The notes below the pieces were generated by a model, which saw nothing but the letters and a program-made list of their open reading frames with translations, was not told where the DNA came from and made no database searches. Position numbers and translations under genes: made by a program. Source: Enchytraeus crypticus (taxonomy: Eukaryota; Annelida; Clitellata; Enchytraeida; Enchytraeidae). Taken from it: 64,000 nt of DNA. Shown here piece by piece: positions 1 to 11,800 of this stretch (its first letter is position 1; each line of letters opens with the position of its first letter). Location: contig CAJHZI010000566.1 in NCBI GenBank assembly GCA_905160935.1, positions 1,026,001 to 1,090,000 of the forward strand, in the 5' to 3' direction.

Positions 1-242
1 TTAAAATCTGTGTCCAAAACTGAGTAGCATGTAAAATTAACTCAGCAGGAATTTGAAGATATGACCCCTTGATCGTTAAGCGTGTGTCTGTGAAGAGCCT
101 TAATAGTAATTTAACTGCATGATTACTGCTAAATAAATTTAAAATGTTAAACTTGAGGCATTATTATATGCCCTAAATATGCTATGATTATGTGCGATAT
201 TATTCTGCAATTAAGTCTGTATTAAATAAATGCTGTGTGTAG

Positions 243-380
243 ATTCGTTTGAAGATTATATTCCTGAGAAGAAAAAGAAGAAGAAGAAGGTGATTTTGAA
301 TGGTGATGTCTTTAGCCGTGAACTGCAGAATGGTAGCATTTCATCCGATCGTCACAAAGTCAAGAAGATCAGAAATGACA
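243..380 (+). CDS. USP36: USP36-like exon A
   Basis: Acceptor tgtgtag at 236-242; the exon begins with two bases completing a split Asp codon and ends in phase 1 at GAC-A before donor GTGAGT. It encodes SFEDYIPE followed by seven lysines and a segment ending KVKKIRND. The lysine tract looks like a nuclear/nucleolar signal. Its start GDVFSRELQNGSISSDRHKV resembles the related segment of exon B, as if the two exons were ancient duplicates. Confidence 0.6.
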
Positions 381-2883
381 GTGAGTGTAGCCTAATCATT
401 AATGTATGTGACAGATTTGTTTAAGAATTGAATTTGTGATATCTCTCTCTCTCTTCCTCTTTCTTTCTGTCTCTGTCTCTCTCTCTCTCTCTCTCTCTCA
501 CTCTCTCTGTGGTTGATCATTTTCATTTGTTAGTAAATTTCACTAGGTTGAATGGCGAAATTTACTTATATTATGCGTGTATTTTTCAGAAGATGCCGAT
601 TGTAAGAAGAAGAAGAAAAAGAAGAAGAAGCCGCATATGAACGGACGTGATGACAAAGAACACGAGGATGTTGAGAACGGGTTGATCTCTGATGGTTGTC
701 ATCATCCCGCTGCTTTTACTCAGAATGGTACCGTTTCTCATGATCGGCCCAAGGTCAAGACAATTAGAGAAGGTCAGTATGTTAATTAGAGCTTTGAATC
801 TAATTTAGAGCTGTCTTGATGAAAACTGAACTTATAATTATATAATTCTTGCAAAATGTACTTACTTCAATAAGTTGTACACCCTGGAAACCAATAATAT
901 ATCATGCCGGGCTTATATATCATATGACATGCATTTCTGTGGTGACATCAGTTAATTATCAGGTGTTTTTACTTTCACTTAGTGTCTCTATTTTTTTTCA
1001 CAAATTAAATAAATCTTAATATATCAATGAAATCTGTTATAAATATTACGTGTTTGTAATTGTTTGTGCTGACTGTGTGCGCAGATAACATACAGAAGTG
1101 GGACGAGATTTTGCCCACTGGATATCACTCTGTCGGAATTGAACGCAAGTTCGATAAAATCAAAGCCAAACAGTCGTGGGACGGTACGGCGGATAACTCA
1201 TCGGCAGATATTGTACGAGAGTTGGAAAAATTCTCACATGGTTATGGTGTTGAAGGTGAAAGTTTTGTGATTTTAATTAATTATTAGTACATGTAGATTT
1301 GTTTTCATTATAGTTATATAGTGAATACAGACAGTATTTTGCAATATCAGTTGCAATATCAAGTGGCCGCATTTTGTTCCTGTTGATTTGACGACTGATT
1401 CTTTTTATTAAGACAGTAGGTTATTGCAGCAGCCAATCGTACAGAGGTACTAGTATGTAAAGCCTTGTAATTGCTTGAGTGTCTTCTGGTGCCAACGTTA
1501 CTCTCGGAAGAAACAGAATCTGCCAGGTTTCTAACCTGTGATCTCCTTGTATGAGAGGAGCCGTCTACAAGCTCAGCTATCAGATAGATTATACTTTAGA
1601 AATTTCTGCGTAACTGTTATTGAAATCTCTTCTCCAGTCATCAATGACAACATCGAGCACTATTCATTCTCAAAGTCTGCTTTTTCGCTCCATAACAGCA
1701 CACCTTAGATCAACAAGTGAATCCCTTCACAAAGTCTATGCCTTATCCATACCGTATGTAGGTTACTGAAATCATCATCATCTTCCCTTAAATTTCAGTT
1801 TAATCAGGGTCGGGATACGTCATTGAAATATGGTTGTAAAATTGTCGCTAAATTGATTTGAACTTGTGTTGCGTGCAGTGACCACGTGGGATGGGGGTCG
1901 CCCTGTGCTGGATCAGGAGTCAGCTAAAGAGAGACGTCTCGCGCTCAAGCGTTCTAGATCTGACTCGTTCAATGACGAAATTGATCAGGGACGGGTTAGA
2001 TAGATCTTGATCTCTTAAGAATGTATTGTTGCATACCTTTTATGTGCTGCTCTGTGAATATTAAGAAACGTTTATTAGAAGATTAGTGCAGTAGAAGGGC
2101 TTTGACTTAAACATATTTGTACATTTACAAACAACGAACATATTTGTGCATTTACCGACAGTGGCGATGTCGGTAAGATATTCGACCGCGGATCAGTATG
2201 TGCGGGGTTAAAATCCTGGGCTCTCCCGTCACTGACATCGCTTTAGAGTGAGGAAACTGACGTTAACATTAGCTTTACCAGCTTTATTCAAAGAATTTTT
2301 TATTGTTGTATTGTTGATGGGGAGCTCAGTCGAGGTTGAAATGGTATGGGCATATTTTGAGAAAGGCAGATGAGGACGTAGTAAAGAGATTTTGGAGGGA
2401 AGAGCTGGATGTTAAGTAGAGAGATAGACCACAATTGACGTGGGATCGGGTAATTAAGAAGGACATGAAAAATAGAGGATTGACTGATGATATCGTGTGG
2501 GACAGAGAGGATTGGAGAAGGTCTATTCCTATACGATACTAGTTAAACTGGGATTTAAGAGAAGATGATGATGGTTTGGTGATCGTGTAAACATTACATT
2601 AATCTGTATGTTTGTATTTGATCGTAGCGCAGCCAATGACTCCATAATATAAGTATCTGTCGCAGATCAGTACGTGCGTAGCTGAAAAGCAAATAATCTT
2701 GTTTGAATGTCAGTTTAGGTTTATTTCATAGACAGTGAAGTTCAGTTCTACATGCAAATTAGATGTTCTTTTAATGTATTTCAGGTTAACAAAGTAAAAA
2801 AGAATCGAAGATTTTCAGACCTACCTGGCATAACTGACAATGTCAATCCCTTTCAGAAAATGGCGAACCGATTATACAACTGA
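243..2883 (+). CDS. USP36: USP36-like deubiquitinase, C-terminal exons (gene-level)
   Basis: Five exons (243-380, 590-772, 1085-1255, 1879-1994, 2785-2883) join in compatible phases (1,1,1,0) and end at TGA 2881-2883. The product is basic and lysine-rich. Two W-D-G motifs (QSWDGTADN and TTWDGGRPV), separated by a VRELEKFSHGYG segment, precede the DEIDQGR and VNKVKK tail. This order, WDG - VxELxKxSxxxYG - TWDG - DExxDxGxxKKxKK - FxxFQK, is what I know from the C-terminus of animal USP36 (scrawny in flies), a nucleolar ubiquitin protease that stabilises ribosome-biogenesis factors. Poly-lysine runs in exons A and B fit nucleolar targeting. The UCH catalytic domain would lie left of the window, so the gene is cut by the window edge. 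It converges on PDE11. The name rests on the C-terminal motif only. Confidence 0.7.
590..772 (+). CDS. USP36: USP36-like exon B
   Basis: Acceptor tttttcag (582-589), donor GTCAGT after phase 1 (GAA-G). It encodes DADC, a run of nine lysines, then an acidic stretch and a DRPKVKTIRE end that parallels the DRHKVKKIRN end of exon A. Low-complexity and disordered; no enzymatic motif. Confidence 0.6.
1085..1255 (+). CDS. USP36: USP36-like exon C (first WDG motif)
   Basis: Acceptor gtgcgcag (1077-1084). It encodes DNIQKWDEILPTGYHSVGIE and KAKQSWDGTADNSSADIVRE, ending at YGVEG in phase 1 before GTGAAA. The S-W-D-G plus V-R-E-L-E-K-F-S sequence is the most diagnostic USP36-like segment here. The donor is weak but gives a matching phase with the next exon. 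Confidence 0.7.
1879..1994 (+). CDS. USP36: USP36-like exon D (second WDG motif)
   Basis: Acceptor gcgtgcag (1871-1878). It encodes VTTWDGGRPVLDQESAKERR then RSRSDSFNDEIDQGR. Without splicing at 1994/1995 (CGG|GTTAGA) the frame stops two codons later at TAG 2001-2003. With splicing, the frame continues in phase 0 into a basic terminal exon, which restores the expected tail. Confidence 0.7.
2158..2287 (+). repeat. tRNA-derived SINE, family A, copy 1
   Basis: Copy of the dispersed element that starts AGTGGCGATGTCGGTAAGA, has a B-box-like GGGGTTAAAATCCTGGG, then CTCCCGTCACTGACATCGC and a GGAAACTGACGTTAAC tail. The A-box and B-box spacing marks a Pol III (tRNA-like) head. It lies in the last USP36-like intron. 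At least seven further good copies occur in the window. Confidence 0.75.
2320..2575 (+). repeat. LINE 3' end fragment
   Basis: In translation this contains [20 protein letters not shown], then a stop, then RPQLTWDRVIKKDMKNRGLT and DREDWRRSIPIRY, and ends in a GATGATGATG tail. That is the C-terminal region typical of non-LTR retrotransposon polyproteins (xxGHxxR...RPxxTW...DRxxWRxxI). A second copy, on the - strand, lies just right of the Polinton (58295-58565). The reading frame is broken, so it is a relic. Confidence 0.7.
2785..2883 (+). CDS. USP36: USP36-like terminal exon E
   Basis: Acceptor atttcag (2778-2784). It encodes VNKVKKNRRFSDLPGITDNV then NPFQKMANRLYN and stop TGA. The basic VNKVKKNRR plus FQK tail continues the DEIDQG motif of the previous exon exactly as in USP36 C-termini. 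The exon is only 32 codons and is easy to miss behind the upstream in-frame stop. Confidence 0.7.
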   Translation, partial: VNKVKKNRRFSDLPGITDNVNPFQKMANRLYN

Positions 2884-4133
2884 ATTTTCAAAGAGACACT
2901 ACATACACTTAGAATACCAATCATTGAGAATTTAATGTTCATTTCATATTGAAAGGGTGAATGCGGTGACTAATCGAATGTTATTTGAAATAGCTGTAGT
3001 TTGACAGCATCTGAATATAAATGTTTTGTATTTATAGGTATAGAGCTTAGAAAAAGCTAATACAGTGCACGATGGGTTTTCCAACATATTTAATTAGAAT
3101 AATGTTTCACACTATCAATATTTATGTGCGCCCTGTAGCGCCGATCAGTGCTTTTACTAGAGCTCAGTAGCTGAGATAATCTGATCTGTCCTCTGTATTT
3201 ACAATGTCTGATTTTCTTTTAATGCTAAAGGCAAATAAGAAACAGAGTAAGTAACCTACTGCTGTTTACTTTGTATTGCTGTGAAACTACTGCAGCGGCG
3301 GAATAAAAGATGATAATTGCTTTCAGCAACAATTCTATGTTAGAGATCTGTGGTTTTTGCTGTATATGCAAAGTTTGAGACGAACATATACATGCATGTT
3401 CTAGTATCGGCTGTGATTATATTATTACTAATAAAAAGTTTTAAGTTATAATAATTCTTAAAAAGTCTGTGACAAATATGTTAAGGGTTCAATCTCGGCA
3501 CTATAGGTGCTTGGTTCAAAGATAAGATTGTTTACGTCACTGGCTATTCAGCTTTGCAATCCGCAAAGCTAATTGTAGAGTTAATTGCAACTGTTCAGCA
3601 ATATAGCAGGTTTATTTATTTATCTTTATGAAGATTCATGCTGTCAGTCTCATTCTAATTAATTATTCTTTGAAATTCTACTTAATTTCATTACCTATGC
3701 AATTGAATTTTTGCTTATTTCAATCGGCGATTTTGAATGTCCGATTTTCAGCAGAATATTGCCCGGCCCTGATTCATTGTTAACGTTATGTGTATAATCG
3801 CCTTGTTGCTGGGATGTTATAAATTGGGAGAGGTGTGTGCTAATTTCGTGGTTATACCGTTCTTTTATCTCCTGTAAGTTCTGTAATGATAATCATGAGA
3901 TTTTCTAATTAGTAGCCATAAATTTTCACTCGCAGGAGTGATTATTAGATTGCGTAGTTTAAATCGCTGCAGCAAAATATTAAATTAGCATGGCGTCAAG
4001 TAACTTCTGAGGTTTGGTTGTATTGTGTTTATTTACTTGAAAATAAAATCTATTTGGAGATGTGACTAAAATCTCGTCTATAACTAAACTATCGTAGCAC
4101 TGTTCGGCTACTGCATTTATAAATATCTACTTA
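2884..4133. other. Intergenic region and likely 3' UTR
   Basis: AT-rich sequence without ORFs or repeats that I recognise. The first part is presumably the 3' UTR of the USP36-like gene. Confidence 0.4.
3302..3307 (+). terminator. Candidate polyadenylation signal for the USP36-like gene
   Basis: AATAAA 419 nt after the stop codon in a 3'-UTR-like AT-rich stretch. Only the hexamer supports it. Confidence 0.25.
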
Positions 4134-4250
4134 TACCTGGTTGATCCTACCAGTGATGAAAGCTTGTCTCAATGATGCAAGCCATGCTTGTCTAAGCGCA
4201 GATCTTTACATGGTGAAGCTGCGAATGGCTCTTTAGACCGACTATGATTT
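4134..4250 (+). pseudogene. 18S rRNA 5'-end fragment, divergent
   Basis: Begins TACCTGGTTGATCCTACCAG, one mismatch from the near-universal 5' end of eukaryotic 18S rRNA. It continues with AGCTTGTCTCAATGATGCAA, GCCATGCTTGTCTAAG and GTGAAGCTGCGAATGGCTC, all recognisable 18S 5'-domain segments with scattered changes. The next conserved 18S blocks (for example the TACATGGATAACTGTGGTAA region) do not follow, so only about 115 nt are present. Most likely a dispersed rDNA pseudogene fragment rather than a working rRNA gene. Confidence 0.75.
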
Positions 4251-4474
4251 GTCTTACTCTGACAGTTTGTAGTTTGTTTACTAATAGGCATGCCTTTAAT
4301 TAACAAATTATCGCCTTGAATGACCAGTAGAAGAATGGATCTGTTGTGGAATTGTTTTGTGATCGAGCATGACGTCGAATTGTCAACACATTTCTCGCTG
4401 GGTGTCTCTGTGTTAACGTGTCATGACGATGTCGTCACTAGCTCGTGAATAATAATGTAATACTATATTGAACA

Positions 4475-4960
4475 GTCGTTATTTGACAATGGTCTATGTA
4501 TAAAGCTTAGATTAATAATAATATGAATAATAATGTCATAATATATAAAACTGTGTGCTCTTGTGGAGCGAGAAAGCAGACTTTGAGTATGAATATGTAC
4601 CTTGAACCTGCCACTTGGAGGTGCACTGAAGAGAGAGAGAGAATATATAAAACAGTTGTTGTTTGACAATGGTCTATGTATAAAGCTTAGATTAATATTC
4701 TAATAATATGAATAATAATGTCATAATATATAAAACAGTTGTTATTTGACAATGGTCTATGTATAAAGCTTAGATTAATATTCTAATAATATGAATAATA
4801 ATGTCATAATATATAAAACAGTTGTTATTTGACAATGGTCTATGTATAAAGCTTAGATTAATATTCTAATAATATGAATAATAATGTCATAATATATAAA
4901 ACAGTTGTTATTTGACAATGGTCTATGTATAAAGCTTAGATTAATATTCTGTTTTGTTGG
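4475..4960 (+). repeat. 83-bp tandem repeat array
   Basis: The landmark GACAATGGTC recurs at 4665, 4748, 4831 and 4914 (exact 83-bp period). An outlying copy at 4485 is separated by an inserted block (about 4550-4645) that resembles dispersed family C (…CTTGAACCTGCCACTTGGAG… then GA repeats). Each unit contains TTATTTGACAATGGTCTATG and AAGCTTAGATTAATATTC. Confidence 0.85.
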
Positions 4961-5384
4961 TGCTAAATACGGTATTAGTGTTGTTAATATTGACACTTAA
5001 CATTTTATCTAATTCGTTAGCTCTGCATTGAATACAATACAAATGCTGTACCAGTTTCATCACTGACGACACTACACTGTGACTACAAATATATCTCTTA
5101 CTGCTCTGCCTACCGGCAGGTCCATGGTATACAACGCCTCCACTCTTCTCTGTCTTCCGCTTTCCTCTTATTCTCGATTTCAGATATATCTACTTAAATA
5201 TCGTTTATAACACTGAAGATAATAGCTGATAATTATATCTACTTAAATGTCATAACTGGTTAACGCATCATGAACCTATATAAATATATTTGCGCATCAG
5301 CTTGTCTTGGTTTATAGTGCTCGATATTGTCACGGATGAATCAGAAAGAGCAGTCGGTTTGTGAGCGCCTAGGCACCAGAAACT

Positions 5385-5490
5385 GCTACACAATTTTCTA
5401 AAACGAATGGAAAGAAGGTCTATTACTATCACGACCCTAGTTAAAAGGGGATTAAGGGAAGAAGATGATGATGAGGTTGTCAAGGACAAC
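5385..5490 (+). repeat. LINE 3' tail fragment
   Basis: Matches the 3' tail seen elsewhere: CGCCTAGGCACC, AAGGTCTATTACTATC, a CCCTAGTTAAAAGGGG-like segment and a GAAGATGATGATGAGG end. Confidence 0.5.
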
Positions 5491-5974
5491 AGCATTTTTT
5501 TGTTTAACTATATCTGACGAAGGAATAGACTTCAGCGTATGTAGCAACTGATCGTCGTTAGCTTTGACGGACATTATTACCCCATGACAGACATGCAAAT
5601 TATTAATAATTTATGACTAATTATATATTGTTAATTTAGGAATGTTATAATAATTATAATTTATCGCATTTCTTAGAATTATTAGAACTATGATAAGAAC
5701 ACAAAGAGACAGTATGAAGAAATGGTTTGTACTTATATCACTTCAAGCAGATTACAATAAAGTAAAAATATATACAAAGTTTCTATCGCTGCGGCCACAC
5801 AATAAATTACTACGCCGACTAATATAGTCACATACTATTCTACGTCTACCGCTTTAACTCGTAGCTAACATAGTTTGAACTGAGTGTAGGTTCTAAATAT
5901 TTTGTGATATTTACATGTACGCAACTGTTTAACTTATACAACGACTGTGTAACTTGATAGGTTATATAACAACA

Positions 5975-6115
5975 ATTAGAGTGCTACTGTCTTCTATGAC
6001 AACATCGAGCACTATTGAAACAAATCCAAGCAGATGAGCAAAAAGACGTTACAAAACGGTTCAATTAAACCAGTCCAAAGATAGAGGAACTTAAAGAAAT
6101 AGAGGTTTACGTGTT
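5975..6115 (+). repeat. Dispersed repeat family D copy
   Basis: Unit beginning AATTAGAGTGCTACTGTC and continuing ATGACAACATCGAGCACTAT, then AAATCCAAGCAGATGAGC. Related copies occur at about 1625-1690, 9340-9480 and 18035-18160, with a fragment near 63738. Confidence 0.6.
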
Positions 6116-6877
6116 GGTAGCATACTTGCCCTGATGTTAAATGCTAAGCACTAGGGCGCAGGATCGTCACCCAGACTAATTCGTCACTGCCGATAAACGT
6201 GAATACCAAAAAGTTTAAAGTCTATTGCATGTAAAAGGCAACAATCGTATCTCATACAAATTAATTAAATTCATTAGCTTAATTAAATTCATATCTAATT
6301 CAAAATTTGTATAAAAACCTCAAAATGTATTTAACATCAGGGCAAGTACCACAACCGTATGCAGCAGGAGTCTAATGCAGATATGACGAAATACACGCAG
6401 ATTATTTCAAAGCCATTGATAAAATAAATTTATAAGAACTGCAGGTTTTAGTCTACTTAAACTATAGCAATTTTTTTAGTTTACTTAAACTATACATATT
6501 AATTTATAAATTAATGTGCATTTCAATCTACTGTTGTATTTCTTTCGTAGTCTGTTTTTTCTTGCTTCATGGAAATACATTATGTAACTGTATTGATTGA
6601 AATAACCTGTTTGCCTCCAATCGAGTAAGACAGTAAATTCGTGCCTCTGTAATAGAGAGATCGATCAAAGTTACAATATAAGCACCGTATAAAATGTTAT
6701 TACAATATTATTATATATTACGTAATTTACTCACTGCTACACATTCAGGACATCTAAATGCATAAAGTCTTATATTTACTAAGACTGCATATTCTACACT
6801 ATTTCACGTCACACATTTTCTAATGATTCTACTACAGTTATATCTTCCTGTTCAGTCATCTTCAGACTATCTTTAAA

Positions 6878-6883
6878 TTTATT
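6878..6883 (-). terminator. Candidate PDE11 polyadenylation signal
   Basis: AATAAA on the - strand, 69 nt past the PDE11 stop codon at 6952. It is the first such hexamer after the stop. Confidence 0.4.
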
Positions 6884-6951
6884 TTCTCCTCTAATTATTA
6901 CACTCATTTTCTCCACTCATCTTAACATATTTCTCTATTTTTCTCCTATGA

Positions 6952-7128
6952 TTAGACTTCAGTAGAGTAAACGTCCTCTTCAGCCTGATCTTTAAACTCG
7001 TTTTCTCTCTCCTCCTCCTCGCATTCTAATTTATCACTGGCGCCCTCTGCTAGCTCCGCCCATTTTTCCCTGTTCTTACGACAACCAATGAGAAGCGTCC
7101 GGTAGTCGTCGCTTAGTTTAGCAAATGC
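6952..7128 (-). CDS. PDE11: PDE11 exon 18 (terminal)
   Basis: Acceptor tgtttcag. It encodes [20 protein letters not shown] then EKWAELAEG and an acidic tail ending STEV-stop. The GCRKNRxKW segment closes the PDE catalytic domain in this family. The C-terminal 25 residues are strongly acidic and variable. The last four residues, S-T-E-V, fit a class I PDZ ligand (S/T-x-V), which is only suggestive. Confidence 0.92.
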   Translation of the reverse strand, partial: AFAKLSDDYRTLLIGCRKNREKWAELAEGASDKLECEEEERENEFKDQAEEDVYSTEV

Positions 7129-8784
7129 CTGAAACAATAACAAACAAAATACAAAAATATACCCTTGGGAGTTTATTGTTTATATTATGCATTTGTGTAT
7201 TTAACATATTAGTGCAGAAATAAACAGTTTGTACAGTCACTTAATAATTAATTGTATAAAATTAAACAATTAAATTTAAAATTTTATTTTTTCAATTTCA
7301 GAATTTAAGTCTCGTTTCAAGAGCCCAACAAGCAAATCCCAGCAACCAGGAAGCTCTTCAGAACGTTGTCCATATGTGCAAAATATTATTAGTTGATGAT
7401 ATTTTACTTAAACTATAATTTAAGTAAAACATAGACTATAATACAATACTCTCAACTATATTATCAATCACATTGTTGAGAGATAGTTAGCAGGGGTAAA
7501 ACATCAAGTCTGCTCTTTACTGAGCAATACTTGACCAAGTTAATTAGACCACAGCTGCATTGTACCATTCAGTAGATTTTATGTTCTAACGGATTAATAC
7601 TTCATACGGTACTAAATATGAAATTATGTTACAGCTATGTTAATTGTTCTTTGAAACAATTCAAACAATAAATAAAATGATTGGTAGCATAGACATGCGA
7701 TGATTAGGATTTAGCGCATGTTTCGTAGCCGAAGGTTATGTGGTGATGTCGCAGAATTGCAGTAGAGATTTGAATGTTGTAATCTGGCTGATGAATATTG
7801 TAATCATGTATGATTGGAGGTTGAAATAAGCCCTTGGCTTTCTTCCCTTGTTCCTGCTACCTAAGTTTGACTAATGATTCAATTACGAAAGATGGTAGCA
7901 GTTCTGGTAAATTCTGGAATGCAGCGACGTCTCTCGTAAGCTTTCGTTGAATTCCGTGGAACGACTTCCATTAACAAACTGAACGAACTTTATACTCTCT
8001 GAAGTCGACATGAAACGTGCATCGCAATATTTAGCGCAAAAATCCTCAAATTATCCTGTAAAATGTCACTTCCACCGCTAATGCAGCAGGAAGGAAGGGG
8101 AGGCCTGAGGTCTGACCTGATAGACTGGCATGCAGATGGTGTCGATGAAGACGAGTTGCATGGAGGGAAGTCTGGACGTGTTGTCCCTGTCCATCATCTC
8201 CATGGGCTTCATGTGCAGCTGGGACTTCTCTATGTCCCCCTGCTCAAAAAACTCGTCTGCCAACAGATAGGCTACCTGTCAAACAACAATATCAACAACA
8301 TGTGCTACAACAATGTAAACATGTGCAACAATAATATCAACAACATCTGAAACAATAATGTAAACATGTGCAACAATAATATCAACAACATATGCAACAA
8401 TAACATATAAACATGTGAAACAATAATATCAACAACATGTGAAACAATAATGTTGGCACCACGACGCAACAATGTAAGCAACATGAAACAACAATACAAA
8501 CAACATATGCAACAACAATATAAACATGTGTAGGCCTAACTACAATATAAACAACAAGTGCAACAACAATGTAGGCAACGTGAAACAAAAATGTAAGCAA
8601 CATGTGAAACAACAATATCAACAATATTAAACAACAATATAAACAACATGAAACAACAATAGAAACCACATGTGCAGCAACAGCTTCATAGGCAACAACA
8701 ACTGGATGAGCAATAAAAACCAGATCAGCAACCCGTGTAACTATCAAATGTTCATATCTCCAATATACTTACTCTCTTTCGTTG

Positions 8785-8846
<62 letters not shown>

Positions 8847-11800
8847 GTTTTCTATCCGGCAGCAGGCCCATCGTATATATTCATACTCTCCAGTCTGTTT
8901 CCATATAGAGCACTCTATAGATCAACAAATCAATCCTTTTACAAAAAGCCATGCCTTACTCGAACCTTATTTACCCTGTACCTTTTGGGGAAAAATAAGG
9001 CTTCGGAGGTGGTTTCCGTTGCCTTCCTCCGCTTATGCTTTGTCGCTTCTTATGACACGTGCAGTTAATGGTTGGTCTCCTCTTCAGGGTCCCGGGCAAC
9101 ATACATCACAGATTTATTGTAGAGAAACTAACACTACACCTAAAGCTAAATTCCGGCTTGCATAGTGTTAAGTTTGCAAGACAATAGAAATCGATAAGGA
9201 CAGACCTTCTGCTGGACGAGCCACGGCTTTGTTATAGCGGCGAGATCACAGGCCGTCATCATCATGCTCCTGTTAACATAGTCACAGTGACACAGTGATA
9301 TAAACATAATGACATAGTGATATAAACAACAACAACAAAATTAGAGTACTACTGTCGTCAATGACAACATTGAGAACTGTGGTACCAAATCAAATCCGAT
9401 GAGCAGAGTGTGGGGTCCAGAACGGTGCGATCCAAAATCCGGGAGGTGGGTCCGAGGAAGGGTACTAGTGGGATGGAGGTTTGCGTGTTGGTCTCAGTTC
9501 ATGTGCAAAGGTTGGATATGAGTGGTCAAAAGGAAAAGTCTTCAACCGTCTATGAAACTGTTCATGTGAAAGGAAAGGATGGTCAGCAGAAGATGAGGGG
9601 GTGCGTAAAGTGGAAGGAAGAGAATTTCAGATCTGAGGAGCAGTGTGCAGGAAGGAGCGCTTGGAGAGCTTACTGCGAGAAGGGATGCTAGGTCGCTCTA
9701 AAGTGATTAGCTTAGAGGACCTAGTGGATGACTGCATGGAGGAAGGCTGTCTCACTTGTATTAAGTGGGACATGTAAGCTTTGCCCGGGGTAGTAATGGA
9801 CATGTATGTCAGAGAAACTGCCTTGTAAACAATGCATTCTCTAACTTTGAGCCAGTGCAGAGATTCAAGAGAGGAGTCACATGGGAGTGCTTAGAGCGGT
9901 GGAAGACTGCACGTGCAAGAGAATTCTAGATGAACTGCAAACTGTCGATCTCACAGCTTGGGAGATTCAGAAACAAGGAGTTACAGTAGTCCAGTTTGGA
10001 TTGCACGAGAGCCGCACCGATGGTAGAAGCGGTCTCAACGATAAGATATGGTCGTATTCGACGCAGATCTCTGATATGGAAGAAGCAAGCCTGTGAAGTT
10101 TTGGTGATGTGATCGTGGAATGTGAGATGCTGGTCGAGGTTGACACTGAGGCTCTTGACAGAAGAAACAGGTGTGATGGCCAGGTCAGAGGTGAGAGAGA
10201 ACATAGTGACATAGTGATATAAACACAGTGACATAGTGGTATAAACATAGTGATATAGTGATACAGTGATATAAACATAGCGACACAGTGATATAAACAC
10301 AGTGACATAGTGACATAAACATAGCAACATAAACATAGTGACAGAAACATTGTGACACAGTGATATAAACATAGTGACATAAACATAGCGACATAGTGAT
10401 ACAAGCACAGTGACATAGTGACAGTGATATAGTGATATAAAGATTGCGACATAACATATTGACATAATGATATAGACATAGTGACATAAACATAGTGACA
10501 TAGTGACATAAACATAGTTATATAGTGACATAAACATAGTGATATAGTGACATAAACATAGTGGCATAGTGATATAAACATAGTGATATAGTGACATAAA
10601 CATAGTGATATAGTGACATAAACATAGTGACATAGTGACATAAACATAGTGACCTAAACATAGTGATATAACATAGCGATATAAAGATAGTGATATAACA
10701 TAATGACATAAACATAGTGACATAAACATAGTGACATAACATAGTGACATAAACATAGTGACATAAACATAGTGACATAACATAGTGACATAAACATAGT
10801 GACATAAACATCGTGACATAAACATAGTGACATAACATAGTGACATAAACATAGTGACATAACTTAGTGACATAACATAGTGACATAAACATAGTGACAT
10901 AACTTAGTGACATAACATAGTGACATAAACATAGTGACATAAACATAGTGACATAAACATAGTGACATAATTTAGTGACATAACATAGTGACATAACTTA
11001 GTGACATAACATTGTGACATAAACATAGTGACATAACCTAGTGACATAAACATAGTGACATAACTTAGTGACATAACATAGTGACATAAACATAGTGACA
11101 TAACTTAGTGACATAACATAGTGACATAAACATAGTGACATAACTTAGTGACATAACATAGTGACATAAACATAGTGACATAACTTAGTGACATAACTTA
11201 GTGACATAACATAGTGACATAAACATAGTGACATAAACATAGTGACATAACATAGTGACATAAACATAGTGACATAACTTAGTGACACAGACAGATCGAC
11301 TACGAGTTCTACTGATAGTAAAAGCAGCAAGACTCGCTGATATAATCTACACTCACCTCAGGATTGACCTGTTAGTGGGCTGACTCCACGCGCAAGAGTT
11401 CGACTCTACTAACACAAAGAACTCATCTCGGTGTCTGCACAGTGAAACGTGAACACACTATTAATTTTTATTTTATTTTAATTTTATTTGTCACACGTTC
11501 ATTGATGTGATTACTCTGTGAATATTGTGAATAAAGCATACTTTCCTTCTTTTTTTACCTTTATGATCGGCATTTAGTGCAGTATATAAATATTCCCTTA
11601 GCACTAAATTATCACAATTTAAACTTAAAGATGTGATCACAGGTCCAACAAGAAACTTCCTGGTCTTTTATCTTCTTATTAAACGTGGAGCTAATCAAGT
11701 GCTTAATCTGGATGATTAAAGTAGATCAATAGATTTACGGTCATCATTAGATTATTCTGATCACAGATCATTTCTTATTTTCGCTAACTAAAAGTCATGA

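Noticed and set aside
4134..4250. Functional rRNA gene
   Set aside because: Only the 5' ~115 nt are recognisable and several conserved positions differ.
9926..11330. Several long - strand ORFs (up to 324 codons) rich in Cys-His-Tyr-Val
   Set aside because: They are translations of the 14-bp minisatellite; only the first ~85 codons of one carry real (LINE RT) similarity.
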